DNA of 37,336 bases from Gemmatimonas sp. (lineage in GTDB: Bacteria; Gemmatimonadota; Gemmatimonadetes; Gemmatimonadales; Gemmatimonadaceae), in assembly GCA_011390805.1 (NCBI GenBank), contig JAABRT010000030.1, positions 1 to 37,336 of the forward strand, read 5' to 3'. The notes under the pieces were generated by a model. It was not told where the DNA came from. It made no database searches and worked only from the letters and a program-made list of their open reading frames with translations. Both the position numbers and the translations under genes were made by a program. Positions within the stretch are counted from its first letter, which is position 1. Each line of letters opens with the position of its first letter. Positions 15,899-24,519 of this stretch are shown here, one piece after another.

Positions 15899-17812
15899 AT
15901 GTCGGTTCAGGTGTCGCACGACAGCGAATTCCTCACGCTGCAACAGGCTCTCGCCGGCCGGTATTCGCTGGACCGTGAGCTGGGCCGCGGTGGCATGGGC
16001 GTGGTGTATCTCGCGCACGAGGTACGACTCGACCGTCTCGTAGCAATCAAGTTGCTCCCACCGACAGTAGCAGCCGATCCGATCGCGAGGGAGCGTTTTC
16101 TTTCCGAGGCACGAACCGCTGCGCGCCTCGCGCATCCACACATCGTTCCCATCCACGCGGTTGAAGTGGTTGGCGACTTCGTGTTTTACGTAATGGGATA
16201 CGTAGACGGTGAATCGCTCGCACAACGTATTTCCTCGCGCGGACCGCTGCCTGCGCGCGAAGGGGCACGACTGCTGCGTGAAACGGCGTGGGCGTTGGCA
16301 CACGCGCATACGCAGGGCGTTGTGCATCGGGACATCAAGCCTGACAACATTCTCATTGAACGCGAGAGTGGGCGCGCCGTTGTTGTGGACTTCGGTATCG
16401 CGGCTGCGATCGGTACCACGTCAGACAGTGCAATCGGGACACCTGCGTTCATGAGTCCCGAACAGGTGCTCGGACAGGAGCTCGACGCGCGCAGCGACCT
16501 GTACGCACTGGGTGTGACCGCGTTCTACGCATTCTCCGGCAGAGTACCGTTCGAAGGCCCGGACTTGACGACGCTTGCACGACATGTGTCTGAGCCCGCG
16601 CCTCTGCTCACGGCGACCGGCCTCACCCTGCCCCGATACATTGTACAACTGGTCGCGCAGTGTCTCGCCAAATCACCTGATGACCGGCCGCGCGACGCGC
16701 AGCAGGTCACGGAGCTGCTCGACAAAGGGCTGGCGACGCGACGTGAACTGCCGGCGGTGCTTCGCGCCTTCGTCAAACGGGACGGGCGCGCGGACGGACT
16801 GGGTACGGTGGTTACCATCTTTGGCATCAGCCTGCTTGGCGCAGTGCTGACGGTGAACTTTGGCGGACTGGCGTATCCGGTCACGCTGGCTCTCGCGCTC
16901 CCTCCCGCTGCGTCAGCGTTTTTCCTGCGTGGCGCATACCGCTTGGCGCGAGCAGGCTACACGCATGCCGATGTCGCAGCGGCGTTTGATGCGGAGGTAG
17001 AAAACCTGCGCGACGAGCAACACACAGCGAACCGGCCGTGGCTCAGGCGGTTGCAGCAGGTTACCGGTGTTGGTGCCCGTGCGGGACTTGGGGCGGCAAC
17101 GCTGATCGCGATCACCACATTATTAAGCGGTGAGCGGCCGGTAGACGACTCAGTCGTTGCTCTGTTCACGGTGATAGCGAGCGTGAGTGTGTTCCTGTCG
17201 CTGCTTTGCGTCATGGCGATCATTGCTCAGCGGGAAGATGTGTCGTTCTGGCAAAAGCTGTGGTGCGGACGGATCGGACGACTCGGCTTTGCCGTCGCCC
17301 GCCGACTCGGCGCAACGTCGCGGGCTCCGGTTGCTGTCACGCATCGTGCCACCGAACTCTCACTGAGTCTGGCTGCCGAACAGCTGTTCGATGCGCTACC
17401 TGCGCAGGTGAGACGACCGTTACAACGGGTGCCGCGGGTACTGGATCAACTGCAACGCAGTTCAGCAACGTTGCGTGCACGTCTTGGTACGCTGGAGGAG
17501 CTGCGAATGTCGTCCATGAGTGGTGAGACGCTGGAGTCGCTGAACGCCGAGCGTGAGCGCGTCGCACTGAAGCTGCACGATGCGGTGGGCGCACTCGAAA
17601 GCATCAGGCTCGACCTGCTGCGTCTGCATGCAGGGGTAAGCACACTGGATGGTGTAACCACCAACCTGGCGCACGCTGAAGCAATCAACAATGAAATTGA
17701 ACGCCAACTGGCGGCGCGTCGTGAGGTGGAAGCAGTGCTCGACGAAAGTGTTGTGCCCGGGCACAAGCAGCCATCGCGTATTGCGATGACGCCCTATCCG
17801 GAGATGAGCTGA
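15899..17812 (+). CDS. Hanks-type Ser/Thr protein kinase with C-terminal membrane segments and coiled coil
   Basis: Transmembrane serine/threonine kinase. Kinase landmarks are GRGGMGVVY (residues 29-37), the ATP-anchoring Lys51 in VAIK, HRDIKPDN (143-150, catalytic Asp145), DFG (164-166), and the activation/P+1 segment IGTPAFMSPEQ. The domain ends near residue 275. Four probable membrane helices follow in two pairs, about 301-343 and 396-443. A region with coiled-coil potential lies at about 540-620 (LNAERERVALKLHDAVGALE). No PASTA or other sensor domain is present, so the kinase lies in the cytoplasm with a helical C-terminal output or dimerisation region. No ribosome-binding site precedes the ATG. 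Its stop overlaps the next start (TGATG), so the downstream protein is a likely partner or substrate. Confidence 0.93.
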   Translation: MSVQVSHDSEFLTLQQALAGRYSLDRELGRGGMGVVYLAHEVRLDRLVAIKLLPPTVAADPIARERFLSEARTAARLAHPHIVPIHAVEVVGDFVFYVMGYVDGESLAQRISSRGPLPAREGARLLRETAWALAHAHTQGVVHRDIKPDNILIERESGRAVVVDFGIAAAIGTTSDSAIGTPAFMSPEQVLGQELDARSDLYALGVTAFYAFSGRVPFEGPDLTTLARHVSEPAPLLTATGLTLPRYIVQLVAQCLAKSPDDRPRDAQQVTELLDKGLATRRELPAVLRAFVKRDGRADGLGTVVTIFGISLLGAVLTVNFGGLAYPVTLALALPPAASAFFLRGAYRLARAGYTHADVAAAFDAEVENLRDEQHTANRPWLRRLQQVTGVGARAGLGAATLIAITTLLSGERPVDDSVVALFTVIASVSVFLSLLCVMAIIAQREDVSFWQKLWCGRIGRLGFAVARRLGATSRAPVAVTHRATELSLSLAAEQLFDALPAQVRRPLQRVPRVLDQLQRSSATLRARLGTLEELRMSSMSGETLESLNAERERVALKLHDAVGALESIRLDLLRLHAGVSTLDGVTTNLAHAEAINNEIERQLAARREVEAVLDESVVPGHKQPSRIAMTPYPEMS

Positions 17813-19179
17813 TGCGACGCTGGAGGACTAGCGAACCTGTGCGCGCGAAAGACGCGGTTGATGGTTTGGCACCGTTGCTGCAAGGAGATGCGCTGGGCGG
17901 CGCCGTTGCGAATCGCATTGATTCATCTCCGCCTTTCGATTTACCGAAGGGCACCGTCACGCCCAAAGGTGTTGGCCGCTCCCGGCTGATGAGATGGGCG
18001 CGCGATGTGTTGGCGGGCATGGCGCTGGTCATGATTGCGCCAATCGCGATCCTCGCATTCGCACCCAAGGCGTCACTCTTTCCGCGGCCCAGCGTTGACG
18101 CATCGGCGTCGTATGAGCGCTCACGACTGCTCACACAACAAACGGACCCCAGTGTTTCAGCACGCGAAGCCGGTGAAGCACTGGCGCGTGTTTTGCCCAC
18201 TGTACCCAGCGGGAATCTGGTGGCGCGGTTTGCCGCCGATGCCGAAGCGCAGCTGCAGGAGATCACGGAGCCCGACTCGCTGCTCTTTGCATCGCTCGCG
18301 CGATCAAGACCGCATGGCATGCCGGATCATATGCAACTGCTTTCCGCGGCAGCGGGTGATCTGCTGCCGGAGGAGCGCGAATGGTTGCGTCGCATGGCTG
18401 AGCTGAGCTTGTGGCGTGATGTTGACCTGGTGGCAAGAGCCACGGCGGTGGACATGGTGAGCACTCGTTTTGATGTCACGTCACTTGCCGCGTTGCCGAG
18501 CTGGGAGCGCCCCGGCTTCGACAACCAGCAGGCCAGACGGGTGGCACAGGCCGGTGTTGCGCGGGCGGGGTGGCATGTGAGTCGCGGCGACCTTGCCGCC
18601 GCAGAAGACGCACTGCGCAGCGTGGTGTCGCTCGGCTTCGCGCTGCTCGACAACTACGGGGGCGCGTGGGATTTTCAGCTCGGCGAGAGCATCGTGCGCA
18701 TTGGCAAGGACGGGCTGTACCAGCTTGCACTGCTGCGTGGCGTTGAGGGAGAGTCGATGCGGCAACTTGCCATGCGGGAACCGCAAGCCCGCGCAAACCG
18801 CCTTGCGAACCGGAGTAAACCGAGTGCTTTTCCTGTTGATTCGTTTCTCGCGTCGCTGCGCAATCCAAACGAGTGGCGCGCCTTACGTATGGCGCGCGCG
18901 GGATGGCTGCCGTTGACAACATGCTCCACACTTCGCGGCGTGCTGCTCGGGGAAACGGAAGCCGAACGCCAGGCTGCGGCTTCGCTCCGGCAAGAACTCG
19001 CCCGTTCACCGGAAGAGTTACGGCTGATCTCAATGGACGTCCTCGCGCAACTTGCTGACCTCTATGAAGCTCGGGAGCCACTGTCGATCATGGCATTTGG
19101 CAGCGCACAGATTGTCTCATCCGTGACGGGCAACCCGCGTATTGCGCAGTGCATGGCGCCGACTGTGAGTAGGTGGTGA
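17812..19179 (+). CDS. Unknown membrane-anchored protein coupled to the Ser/Thr kinase
   Basis: A 455-residue protein of no recognised family. A cytoplasmic basic N-terminus (about 60 residues) leads into one membrane helix (about 64-84, VLAGMALVMIAPIAILAFAP). A long mostly helical region follows, rich in Ala, Leu, Arg and Glu, possibly TPR-like in feel (ARAGWHVSRGDLAAAEDALRS) but without clear repeats. The positive-inside rule puts the bulk outside the cytoplasm. The ATG shares its A with the kinase stop codon, so synthesis is coupled. The N-terminal tail contains several Ser/Thr residues that could be phosphorylated by the kinase, which is a guess. It converges with the DsbA-like gene. Confidence 0.8.
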   Translation: MRRWRTSEPVRAKDAVDGLAPLLQGDALGGAVANRIDSSPPFDLPKGTVTPKGVGRSRLMRWARDVLAGMALVMIAPIAILAFAPKASLFPRPSVDASASYERSRLLTQQTDPSVSAREAGEALARVLPTVPSGNLVARFAADAEAQLQEITEPDSLLFASLARSRPHGMPDHMQLLSAAAGDLLPEEREWLRRMAELSLWRDVDLVARATAVDMVSTRFDVTSLAALPSWERPGFDNQQARRVAQAGVARAGWHVSRGDLAAAEDALRSVVSLGFALLDNYGGAWDFQLGESIVRIGKDGLYQLALLRGVEGESMRQLAMREPQARANRLANRSKPSAFPVDSFLASLRNPNEWRALRMARAGWLPLTTCSTLRGVLLGETEAERQAAASLRQELARSPEELRLISMDVLAQLADLYEAREPLSIMAFGSAQIVSSVTGNPRIAQCMAPTVSRW

Positions 19180-19315
19180 ACGCCTAGAGAGAGGAGGCGG
19201 CAGAACGTGGAGCCGCCGAGTGCACATCACGGCGAGAGCAAGTCCAACTGCACCGCATACTTCACTGACGTCAAGGGAGAAGACCAGGCAGCGAGCTTTG
19301 AGCACGCACCATCAT

Positions 19316-20107
19316 TCATTTTGCAAGCTTCATGCGAAGGAACTCCTGAAAAATGTCGAGCGGTAGAGCGCCTTCAATGCCCTCCCCGTCAATGGTGAAC
19401 GTGGGCGTCGCGCGGATGCCAAGACGTTGCGCAACCGCACTCGCACGTTTGGTCCGCCCATCAGTGCGCCCGTCCGCGAGGCACGCCGCAAAGCGCGTCG
19501 CATCGAGGCCGAGTTCCCGGGCATAGCGTTGGTATACAGGAGTCGGATTGTCATTTTTCCGCCACTCCGTTTGACCCTCGTACAACCGGTCGTGCATTGG
19601 CCAGAACTTCCCCTCTTCCGCTGCACACTCCGCAGCCTGCGCTCCCGTATCTCCGTTCGGAAAACTACCCATCACCAGTGGTACGTACTTGTAAAAGACC
19701 TTTCCGGTGGAGATGAACTCCCGATCAAGTTCGGGGAGTGTCTGCCGTGAATGATTGCCACAATACGGGCAACCGAAGTCGGAAAAGTCGATCATCACGA
19801 TTGGTGCCGCCGGGTCGCCTTTGTCGTAGCCCACACCGGTGAGGTCAATGCCATTGAGCACGACGCGGCGCGACGATCGTTCGGCACTTGGCTGTGAAGT
19901 CGCGTTCGCGGAAGGCGCAGAGCCGGCGCTGGCCACAGCTCCGTCTGCCAGCGCAGCATTGTCGATGATAGCGTCGTTCGCCGAAACGATCGGTGCGTCG
20001 GCTGCTGCAACGGCGTCACGTTGATCGCTCGACGCGTCGGGCGTGCACGCCAACAACGCGACGATGGAGAGAGACGCAACCAACAGGTCACGAAAAAAAC
20101 GGGACAT
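19316..20107 (-). CDS. DsbA/Com1-like thioredoxin-fold lipoprotein
   Basis: Periplasm-facing thiol:disulfide oxidoreductase. A lipoprotein signal (SIVALLACTPD, lipid-attached Cys near residue 21) is followed by an Ala/Ser-rich tether of about 70 residues. The DsbA-type thioredoxin fold then begins at PIVMIDFSDFGCPYCGNHS. The active site is CPYC, a helical insertion carries further Cys residues, and the cis-Pro loop is IRATPTFTIDG. GGAG about seven bases upstream of the ATG at 20107 fixes the start; the much longer open frame to 20530 overlaps the preceding gene and was rejected. It is the last gene of a same-strand set with CcdA, TlpA and a SoxB-like protein, so it probably belongs to the same thiol-redox pathway. 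Confidence 0.9.
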   Translation of the reverse strand: MSRFFRDLLVASLSIVALLACTPDASSDQRDAVAAADAPIVSANDAIIDNAALADGAVASAGSAPSANATSQPSAERSSRRVVLNGIDLTGVGYDKGDPAAPIVMIDFSDFGCPYCGNHSRQTLPELDREFISTGKVFYKYVPLVMGSFPNGDTGAQAAECAAEEGKFWPMHDRLYEGQTEWRKNDNPTPVYQRYARELGLDATRFAACLADGRTDGRTKRASAVAQRLGIRATPTFTIDGEGIEGALPLDIFQEFLRMKLAK

Positions 20108-20174
20108 GAATAGCTCCAAAGGTAAACCGGCGAATGTGCCCGGATGATTTCTGATAAGTAGCGCTTGGTACTGT

Positions 20175-21617
20175 TTAAACGGCGACCAGCGACGCTCCAC
20201 CGGGCGCGCCATAAAACGCGCCGGTCTGCCTGAGATATTGGCGCACAGCCTCAATCGCGTGCATGCCGGACATGACGCGTTCACCGCCCGGTGGTACGCT
20301 CTGCTCGCCAGCGGCCGCGACAACGTATTCGCGGTCTGCTTCCACGGGATCGCCTCCGATTTCCAGCTGCACAAGCCGCGTGCCAGAAGGGTTGTTGAGT
20401 CGAGCGACGGCGTGCATGCCCGCGAATCGCACGACATATCCGCCTTGCTGACGCAGCACGTCGCCTGCGAACGTCCGTTCAAGACTCTCCTCCAACATTC
20501 GCTGAAGCTGGGCGCCGCGCAGCCGCACAATCACAAGCTCCGGATTTGTCGGGATCATCTGCCAGAGGTCTCCCTCTGTGATCGGACCGGGTGGAACGGG
20601 CGTGCCGTATCGCCACCCGTGAGACAATGACACGTCTGCGCCTGTTGCGGCGAGATAGGCCAGTGTGATGAGGTTGTCCATTGGCGACTCCAGCACTTCG
20701 CCGCGGTGCAGCAGCACGCGCGTTTCGCCCACGACCTCGTTCATTCGCTCACGGTGCTCACGCAGGGTCTCGTCGATCACAGCCCGCACCGCTCCGTCTA
20801 CTGCGCCCTCTGCACGCACAGGTAGTAGCGTGTGTTGCACGCCACAGACGCGACCATTTGCCACCTCAAGGTCGAGCCGTGTAAGGTACGATCCGTGCGC
20901 ACCAGCCTGCGTGATGATCGTGCGCCCAACCTGCACCGGCTGCGAGAGCACGTCATGCGTGTGCCCTCCGAGAATCACATCGATTCCCTCCACTCGGCGC
21001 GCGATCTCCACCTCCTGCGCAAAACCGTAGTGCGACACAAGCACCACAAGGTCGGGGCGCTCTTCGGCCCGAAGCCGAGCTATGGTTTGAGGCAGCACCT
21101 CTTCCGCGTCTGCAAAGCGCAGCCCCGCTGCAAACGCCTTGGGCATCGTGCGCTCGACTATTGGCGACGTGATGCCGATCAGTGCAACACGCAGACCGCC
21201 CAGCTCCCGTACAACCGTGGGCGCAAACTCGCTCTTCCCGTCCGATGCGCGATGCACGTTGCACGCGATGACCGGGAATGAGAGCGCATCGATTCGTTCG
21301 CGCAGCGTCTCGGGCCCGAAGCCAAACTCCCAGTTGCCCGGTGTCATCAGCTCGACACCCACGGCGTTGAGCACAGGTACTACAGATGCACCTTGGGTCC
21401 ACTGCGCTGGCCCGGTGCCGTGGATCGCATCGCCGCTGTCCACGTGAAGACACGCGTCCCCCGCTTCCCGCCGAATCGTGTCAGCAAGCGATCGGATATG
21501 CGCCGCGCCTCCGGCGGACCACGTCTCGGCGCGACCGTTGCGCCAACGAAGCTCACGGTGCGGCTCCACATGTGCGTGCGTGTCGTTCTGCTGGATGAGC
21601 GTGAGGCGTTTGGTCAT
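20175..21617 (-). CDS. SoxB-like metallophosphoesterase / 5'-nucleotidase-family protein without signal peptide
   Basis: Two-domain protein of the 5'-nucleotidase superfamily. The N-terminal binuclear-metal domain shows QNDTHAHVEP, VDSGDAIHGT, TPGNWEFGFG, VSHYGFAQE and ILGGHTHD. The C-terminal domain begins near DNLITLAYLAATGADVSL and includes SHGWRYGTPVPPGPIT and the late QQGGYVVRFAGM. The GNWEF motif and the segment GPAQWTQGASVV follow SoxB (thiosulfohydrolase) rather than UshA, which has GNHE. True SoxB is exported by Tat and works on SoxYZ; here the protein starts MTKRLTLIQQNDTHAH with no signal peptide and no soxYZ or soxAX is in the window. A cytoplasmic nucleotidase or a SoxB-derived enzyme with a new substrate are both possible. 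It lies 46 bp after ccdA. Confidence 0.85.
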   Translation of the reverse strand: MTKRLTLIQQNDTHAHVEPHRELRWRNGRAETWSAGGAAHIRSLADTIRREAGDACLHVDSGDAIHGTGPAQWTQGASVVPVLNAVGVELMTPGNWEFGFGPETLRERIDALSFPVIACNVHRASDGKSEFAPTVVRELGGLRVALIGITSPIVERTMPKAFAAGLRFADAEEVLPQTIARLRAEERPDLVVLVSHYGFAQEVEIARRVEGIDVILGGHTHDVLSQPVQVGRTIITQAGAHGSYLTRLDLEVANGRVCGVQHTLLPVRAEGAVDGAVRAVIDETLREHRERMNEVVGETRVLLHRGEVLESPMDNLITLAYLAATGADVSLSHGWRYGTPVPPGPITEGDLWQMIPTNPELVIVRLRGAQLQRMLEESLERTFAGDVLRQQGGYVVRFAGMHAVARLNNPSGTRLVQLEIGGDPVEADREYVVAAAGEQSVPPGGERVMSGMHAIEAVRQYLRQTGAFYGAPGGASLVAV

Positions 21618-21663
21618 GGCTGCGTCTCCATCACAAGTGGGAGCATTCGCTGCGCGTGTTTAG

Positions 21664-22404
21664 TCACAGGTCCACCGAGAACAGCTGACCAAAGCCGGCC
21701 AGGTAGCTGGCGAGCGTAGCGAAGTAGCCGGTGAACATGAGCACGCCCATCACAACGAGCAGAAGTCCAGCAAAGATCTCAAGCGGACGCAACCAGCGCA
21801 TCACGTGTCGTGCGCCTGCCAGATACCAGTTGAGGCCAACCGCCGCAACGAGGAACGGAATACCAAGACCGATGGAATACGCCACCAACAGCAGCATACC
21901 TCGCGTCATTGTTGCTTCCATTCCAGCGTACAGAAGAATCGTTGCCAGCACCGGTCCGATGCACGGCGTCCACCCGGCGCCGAACGCCACCCCGACGAGA
22001 ACCGACCCTGCGAGGCCTGCGGGCTTCGACGCAAGATGCACGCGTTTCTCACGCATCAGCGAAGGCAGGCGCAGCACGCCGAGCATCGAGAGCCCGAACA
22101 CCGCAATCACGATCCCGCCGATCTGTTGCATGAGTGGGAGCGCGCGGCGCAACGTCGCGCCGAGTGCCGTGGCTGTGGCGCCGAGGGCAACGAAAACCAG
22201 CGTGAATCCGAGTACGAAAAGAAGCGAGTGCAACACGGCACGGCGCCGGGCGGCCTGACGTCCGTTCGCCGTCAACTCGTCCAGCGTCATGCCTGTCACG
22301 AAGGTGACGTAACTCGGCACGAGCGGCAATACACACGGAGAGAGAAACGAAACTACTCCGGCAACAAAAGCGAGTCCGAACGAAAGCGAAGCAACATCGC
22401 TCAT
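21664..22404 (-). CDS. ccdA: CcdA/DsbD-family transmembrane thiol reductant transporter
   Basis: Six-helix inner-membrane protein that moves reducing equivalents from cytoplasmic thioredoxin to periplasmic thioredoxin-like proteins. The two redox cysteines are in SPCVLPLVPSY (helix 1) and GWTPCIGPVLA (helix 4), both flanked by prolines as in the family. The 246-residue length fits CcdA/SoxV rather than full DsbD. Its ATG overlaps the tlpA-like stop by four bases (ATGA), so it is translated together with the thioredoxin that it should reduce. In Sox systems the equivalent pair is SoxV/SoxW. Confidence 0.93.
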   Translation of the reverse strand: MSDVASLSFGLAFVAGVVSFLSPCVLPLVPSYVTFVTGMTLDELTANGRQAARRRAVLHSLLFVLGFTLVFVALGATATALGATLRRALPLMQQIGGIVIAVFGLSMLGVLRLPSLMREKRVHLASKPAGLAGSVLVGVAFGAGWTPCIGPVLATILLYAGMEATMTRGMLLLVAYSIGLGIPFLVAAVGLNWYLAGARHVMRWLRPLEIFAGLLLVVMGVLMFTGYFATLASYLAGFGQLFSVDL

Positions 22405-23039
22405 GGTGTTGCTCCCGCGGTAATCGCAGTGGGCACTATGTGGGCCGTCGCCGCAGCCGTGCTGTCGTCCCGAGGTGCCTCCGGCGGCTCGGCGAGCAGT
22501 CGGTTCACGGCCTGCTCAAGCGCCAGTTCGGTGAAGATGCCCGTGACTGTGTGTCGGATGCGTCCCTCCCGGTCGAGCAGGAACGACGTGGGGAGCGCTC
22601 GAGCTCCTCCGAACGCCTGCGCGATGCCACCGGTTGCCATCGCGACCGGGTATGTGATGTCGTGCTTCTGAAGATATCGCGCGACGTGTGCACTTCCCGC
22701 CGCATCGGTGGACACTCCGAGTATGGTGAAACCCTCCGCCTGTTTGCGATCGTACACGTCCTGAAAGCCCGGCATTTCCACGCGACAGGGCGGACACCAG
22801 GTTGCCCAGAAGTTCACGAGCACCACCTTGCCACGAAGGGATTCTCTGGAAACAGCGGTGTTGTCGAGAGTGGTGAGTTGGAAATCAGGCGCCGCAACGT
22901 TGGCCGATGCCACTCCGAATGCAGCGGCCACCTGCGGCCATATTTTGTAGCCGAGGAACGCGACGAGCGCGATCCAGACAAGCGCCTCAATGCGCGCAGC
23001 CGGCCGCGTCCGCAGATTGCGGGCGAGTGATTGAAACAT
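22401..23039 (-). CDS. TlpA/SoxW-like membrane-anchored thioredoxin
   Basis: Periplasmic thioredoxin anchored by an N-terminal helix (about residues 17-37, IEALVWIALVAFLGYKIWP). The AhpC/TSA-Redoxin-type fold begins at APDFQLTTLDN. The active site WCPPC occurs in VLVNFWATWCPPCRVEMPG, the TlpA hallmark, and the cis-Pro is in ALPTSFLLD. A Thr/Ala-rich tail follows. The ATG at 23039 gives the shortest N-terminus before the helix; two in-frame ATGs (23069, 23081) are possible, and none has a strong ribosome-binding site. It overlaps ccdA by four bases and presumably receives electrons from it to reduce a cytochrome-maturation, DsbA-like or SoxB-like partner. Confidence 0.92.
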   Translation of the reverse strand: MFQSLARNLRTRPAARIEALVWIALVAFLGYKIWPQVAAAFGVASANVAAPDFQLTTLDNTAVSRESLRGKVVLVNFWATWCPPCRVEMPGFQDVYDRKQAEGFTILGVSTDAAGSAHVARYLQKHDITYPVAMATGGIAQAFGGARALPTSFLLDREGRIRHTVTGIFTELALEQAVNRLLAEPPEAPRDDSTAAATAHIVPTAITAGATP

Positions 23040-23151
23040 GAGTATGGAATCGAGGCGTGAGTGTCCCATCTCTCCGGGCATTGGGCCCGGCCAGGGAACG
23101 GACTCGCAGACTGGCGCGCACAGCGCCGAGCGGCTCCAGCGAGCCGCGGTC

Positions 23152-23562
23152 TCAGCTCTGGCGGGGCGGCCTGAACGGCGGTGCCGTCTCTCGGCTCGGG
23201 GGCTGGAGCTGACGCGCCAGAGGCAACCCTCCGCTGTCCCGGTTGTCTCCAGGAAGGCGTGAGTTCACCACCACCGTCGGGGCGCCGGCGCTGCCGGCAC
23301 ACTGCGTCACCGCGGCCAGCGGCACGGCATCCTGCTGCGACGAAAGGTGGGGCGCCTCAAACCGTGCCCCGATCCCGCCCATGATGCTGTCGATGCTCGA
23401 CGCGCCGCCGCCTGCCGCTTCAAAGACGCTCAGCAAATCCGCCCGGGCACACGTCGTGCCGAACGCCCCCATGGTCACGTTCACCTTTGCCGCGAAGAGC
23501 GCGACGACAGCGAGACCGAGGCGGAGCCAACGTAACGCTCCCGTGCGGTTAGAGGCGAACAT
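23152..23562 (-). CDS. Small exported two-cysteine protein heading the thiol-redox set
   Basis: A predicted 136-residue protein, not recognised. The ATG at 23562 opens with a basic N-region and a hydrophobic segment (LRLGLAVVALFAAKV) like a signal peptide or anchor. The mature part has one Cys in GTTCARAD and one in AVTQCAGSAG, about 60 residues apart, and a Pro/Arg-rich end. The position just upstream of tlpA (112 bp gap) and the pair of cysteines suggest an exported disulfide-bearing client of the redox proteins, which is inference. Codon use is GC-rich like the neighbours. A GC-rich hairpin (23130-23147) lies in the gap before tlpA. Confidence 0.6.
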   Translation of the reverse strand: MFASNRTGALRWLRLGLAVVALFAAKVNVTMGAFGTTCARADLLSVFEAAGGGASSIDSIMGGIGARFEAPHLSSQQDAVPLAAVTQCAGSAGAPTVVVNSRLPGDNRDSGGLPLARQLQPPSRETAPPFRPPRQS

Positions 23563-23967
23563 TGTGAAAGACAGCCTTTTGGGGGACTGGGTGACCGGCA
23601 ATGACGCAGCCTTTTCTCTACTGCTTGATTGACCACTGTAATTCTAGGTCAGGGGCAGTCGTGGGGCAACCGCGTGGATTGATAACTGCTGCGTTTTCCA
23701 GGCGCCGTAACGTCAGGCGGGAAACGTGCTCTCAACGACAGAGCGACGGTCGTCGTACGGACGCCTCTGAACCGCGTGTTGGTGAAATAGCCGTTGCTAT
23801 CGTCCTGCTTGCAGGCAGACGGCTCTGACCAGTGCGCGTTGGTGAACCGACTGGGTTCGTACGAAAAATCTCCCGCTCGGCAGTCAAGGTAGCGGCGGCC
23901 GCGTCGCCGCGTTCCATTTCGAGCATTCGCAGCACACCGCCAACACGTCAGGCGTCAGCCCCCCTAT
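23563..23967. other. Intergenic region with imperfect direct repeats, left edge of the accessory islet
   Basis: 405 bp without a credible gene. Imperfect repeats with the core TTGGTGAA occur at about 23761-23786 and 23819-23846. At 23861-23883 there is a 23-bp sequence nearly identical to the tRNA-Pro terminator region at 29101. Short frames here look random. Confidence 0.55.
23861..23883 (+). repeat. Left copy of a 23-bp direct repeat flanking the islet
   Basis: 21 of 23 bases match 29101-29123, including an exact 14-base core AAAATCTCCCGCTC. The right copy forms half of the tRNA-Pro terminator; the left copy has only the half-site and no matching hairpin arm. It is a candidate remnant attachment or duplication site. 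Confidence 0.5.
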
Positions 23968-24519
23968 ATGACCATCACCGCCTCTGTCTATATCGCCACC
24001 ACCTTGGACGGCTTCATTGCGCGCGAAGACGGCTCGATTGACTGGCTCATGGAAGCCAACACAACCGTCCCGCCGGGCGAAGACTGCGGCTATGCAGCAT
24101 TTATGGGCACGGTCGACGTTCTGGTAATGGGCAGGAACACCTACGAACAAGTGGCGAGCTTCGAGCCATGGCCGTACCAAGACAAGCGTGTTGTAGTCCT
24201 AACTTCCAGAGATGTCACTTTTCGTACTGGTCCCGGCATCAAGCTTGAACAGAGTTCTGAGTCGCCACGACAACTACTCAGTCGGCTGCGTTCAGAAGGT
24301 TGCAAGCATGCCTACGTCGATGGCGGCAAGGTCATACAAAACTTCTTGGCAGAAGGCCTAATTGACAGGCTTACGATTACCGCCATACCCGTTCTAATCG
24401 GTAAAGGTCGCTCACTCTTCGGAAGAATGCCGAACGACATACAACTAAAGCTCATTGAATCCAAAGCCTACGAGTTTGGCTTCGTTCAAAGCACTTACCT
24501 TGCACGCGCTGACGCCTAA
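23968..24519 (+). CDS. RibD-C/dihydrofolate-reductase-like family protein
   Basis: A 183-residue NAD(P)H-dependent reductase-fold protein of the RibD C-terminal/YwjB group. Visible family features are YIATTLDGFIAREDGSIDWL at the N-terminus, VDVLVMGRNTYEQ (the MGRxTYE motif), VVVLTSR, HAYVDGGKVIQNFL (VDGG dinucleotide-binding motif), and TAIPVLIGKGRSLF. These proteins resemble DHFR but usually lack its folate-site signature, so trimethoprim resistance should not be assumed. Base composition is clearly AT-richer than most of the window, and the stop codon lies inside GCCTAAC, the form of an integron attC inner core. Both suggest a captured gene cassette. No strong ribosome-binding site is present. 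Confidence 0.85.
   Translation: MTITASVYIATTLDGFIAREDGSIDWLMEANTTVPPGEDCGYAAFMGTVDVLVMGRNTYEQVASFEPWPYQDKRVVVLTSRDVTFRTGPGIKLEQSSESPRQLLSRLRSEGCKHAYVDGGKVIQNFLAEGLIDRLTITAIPVLIGKGRSLFGRMPNDIQLKLIESKAYEFGFVQSTYLARADA

Noticed and set aside
19265-19272. TGACGTCA palindrome between convergent genes
   Set aside because: A single 8-bp palindrome is expected by chance and lies downstream of both genes.
20108-20530. N-terminal extension of the DsbA-like gene to 20530
   Set aside because: It overlaps the C-terminus of the SoxB-like gene. The lipoprotein signal and ribosome-binding site at 20107 decide the start.
23732-23935. Short minus-strand frame in the islet's left edge
   Set aside because: 67 codons with no start context, no ribosome-binding site and no recognisable features.
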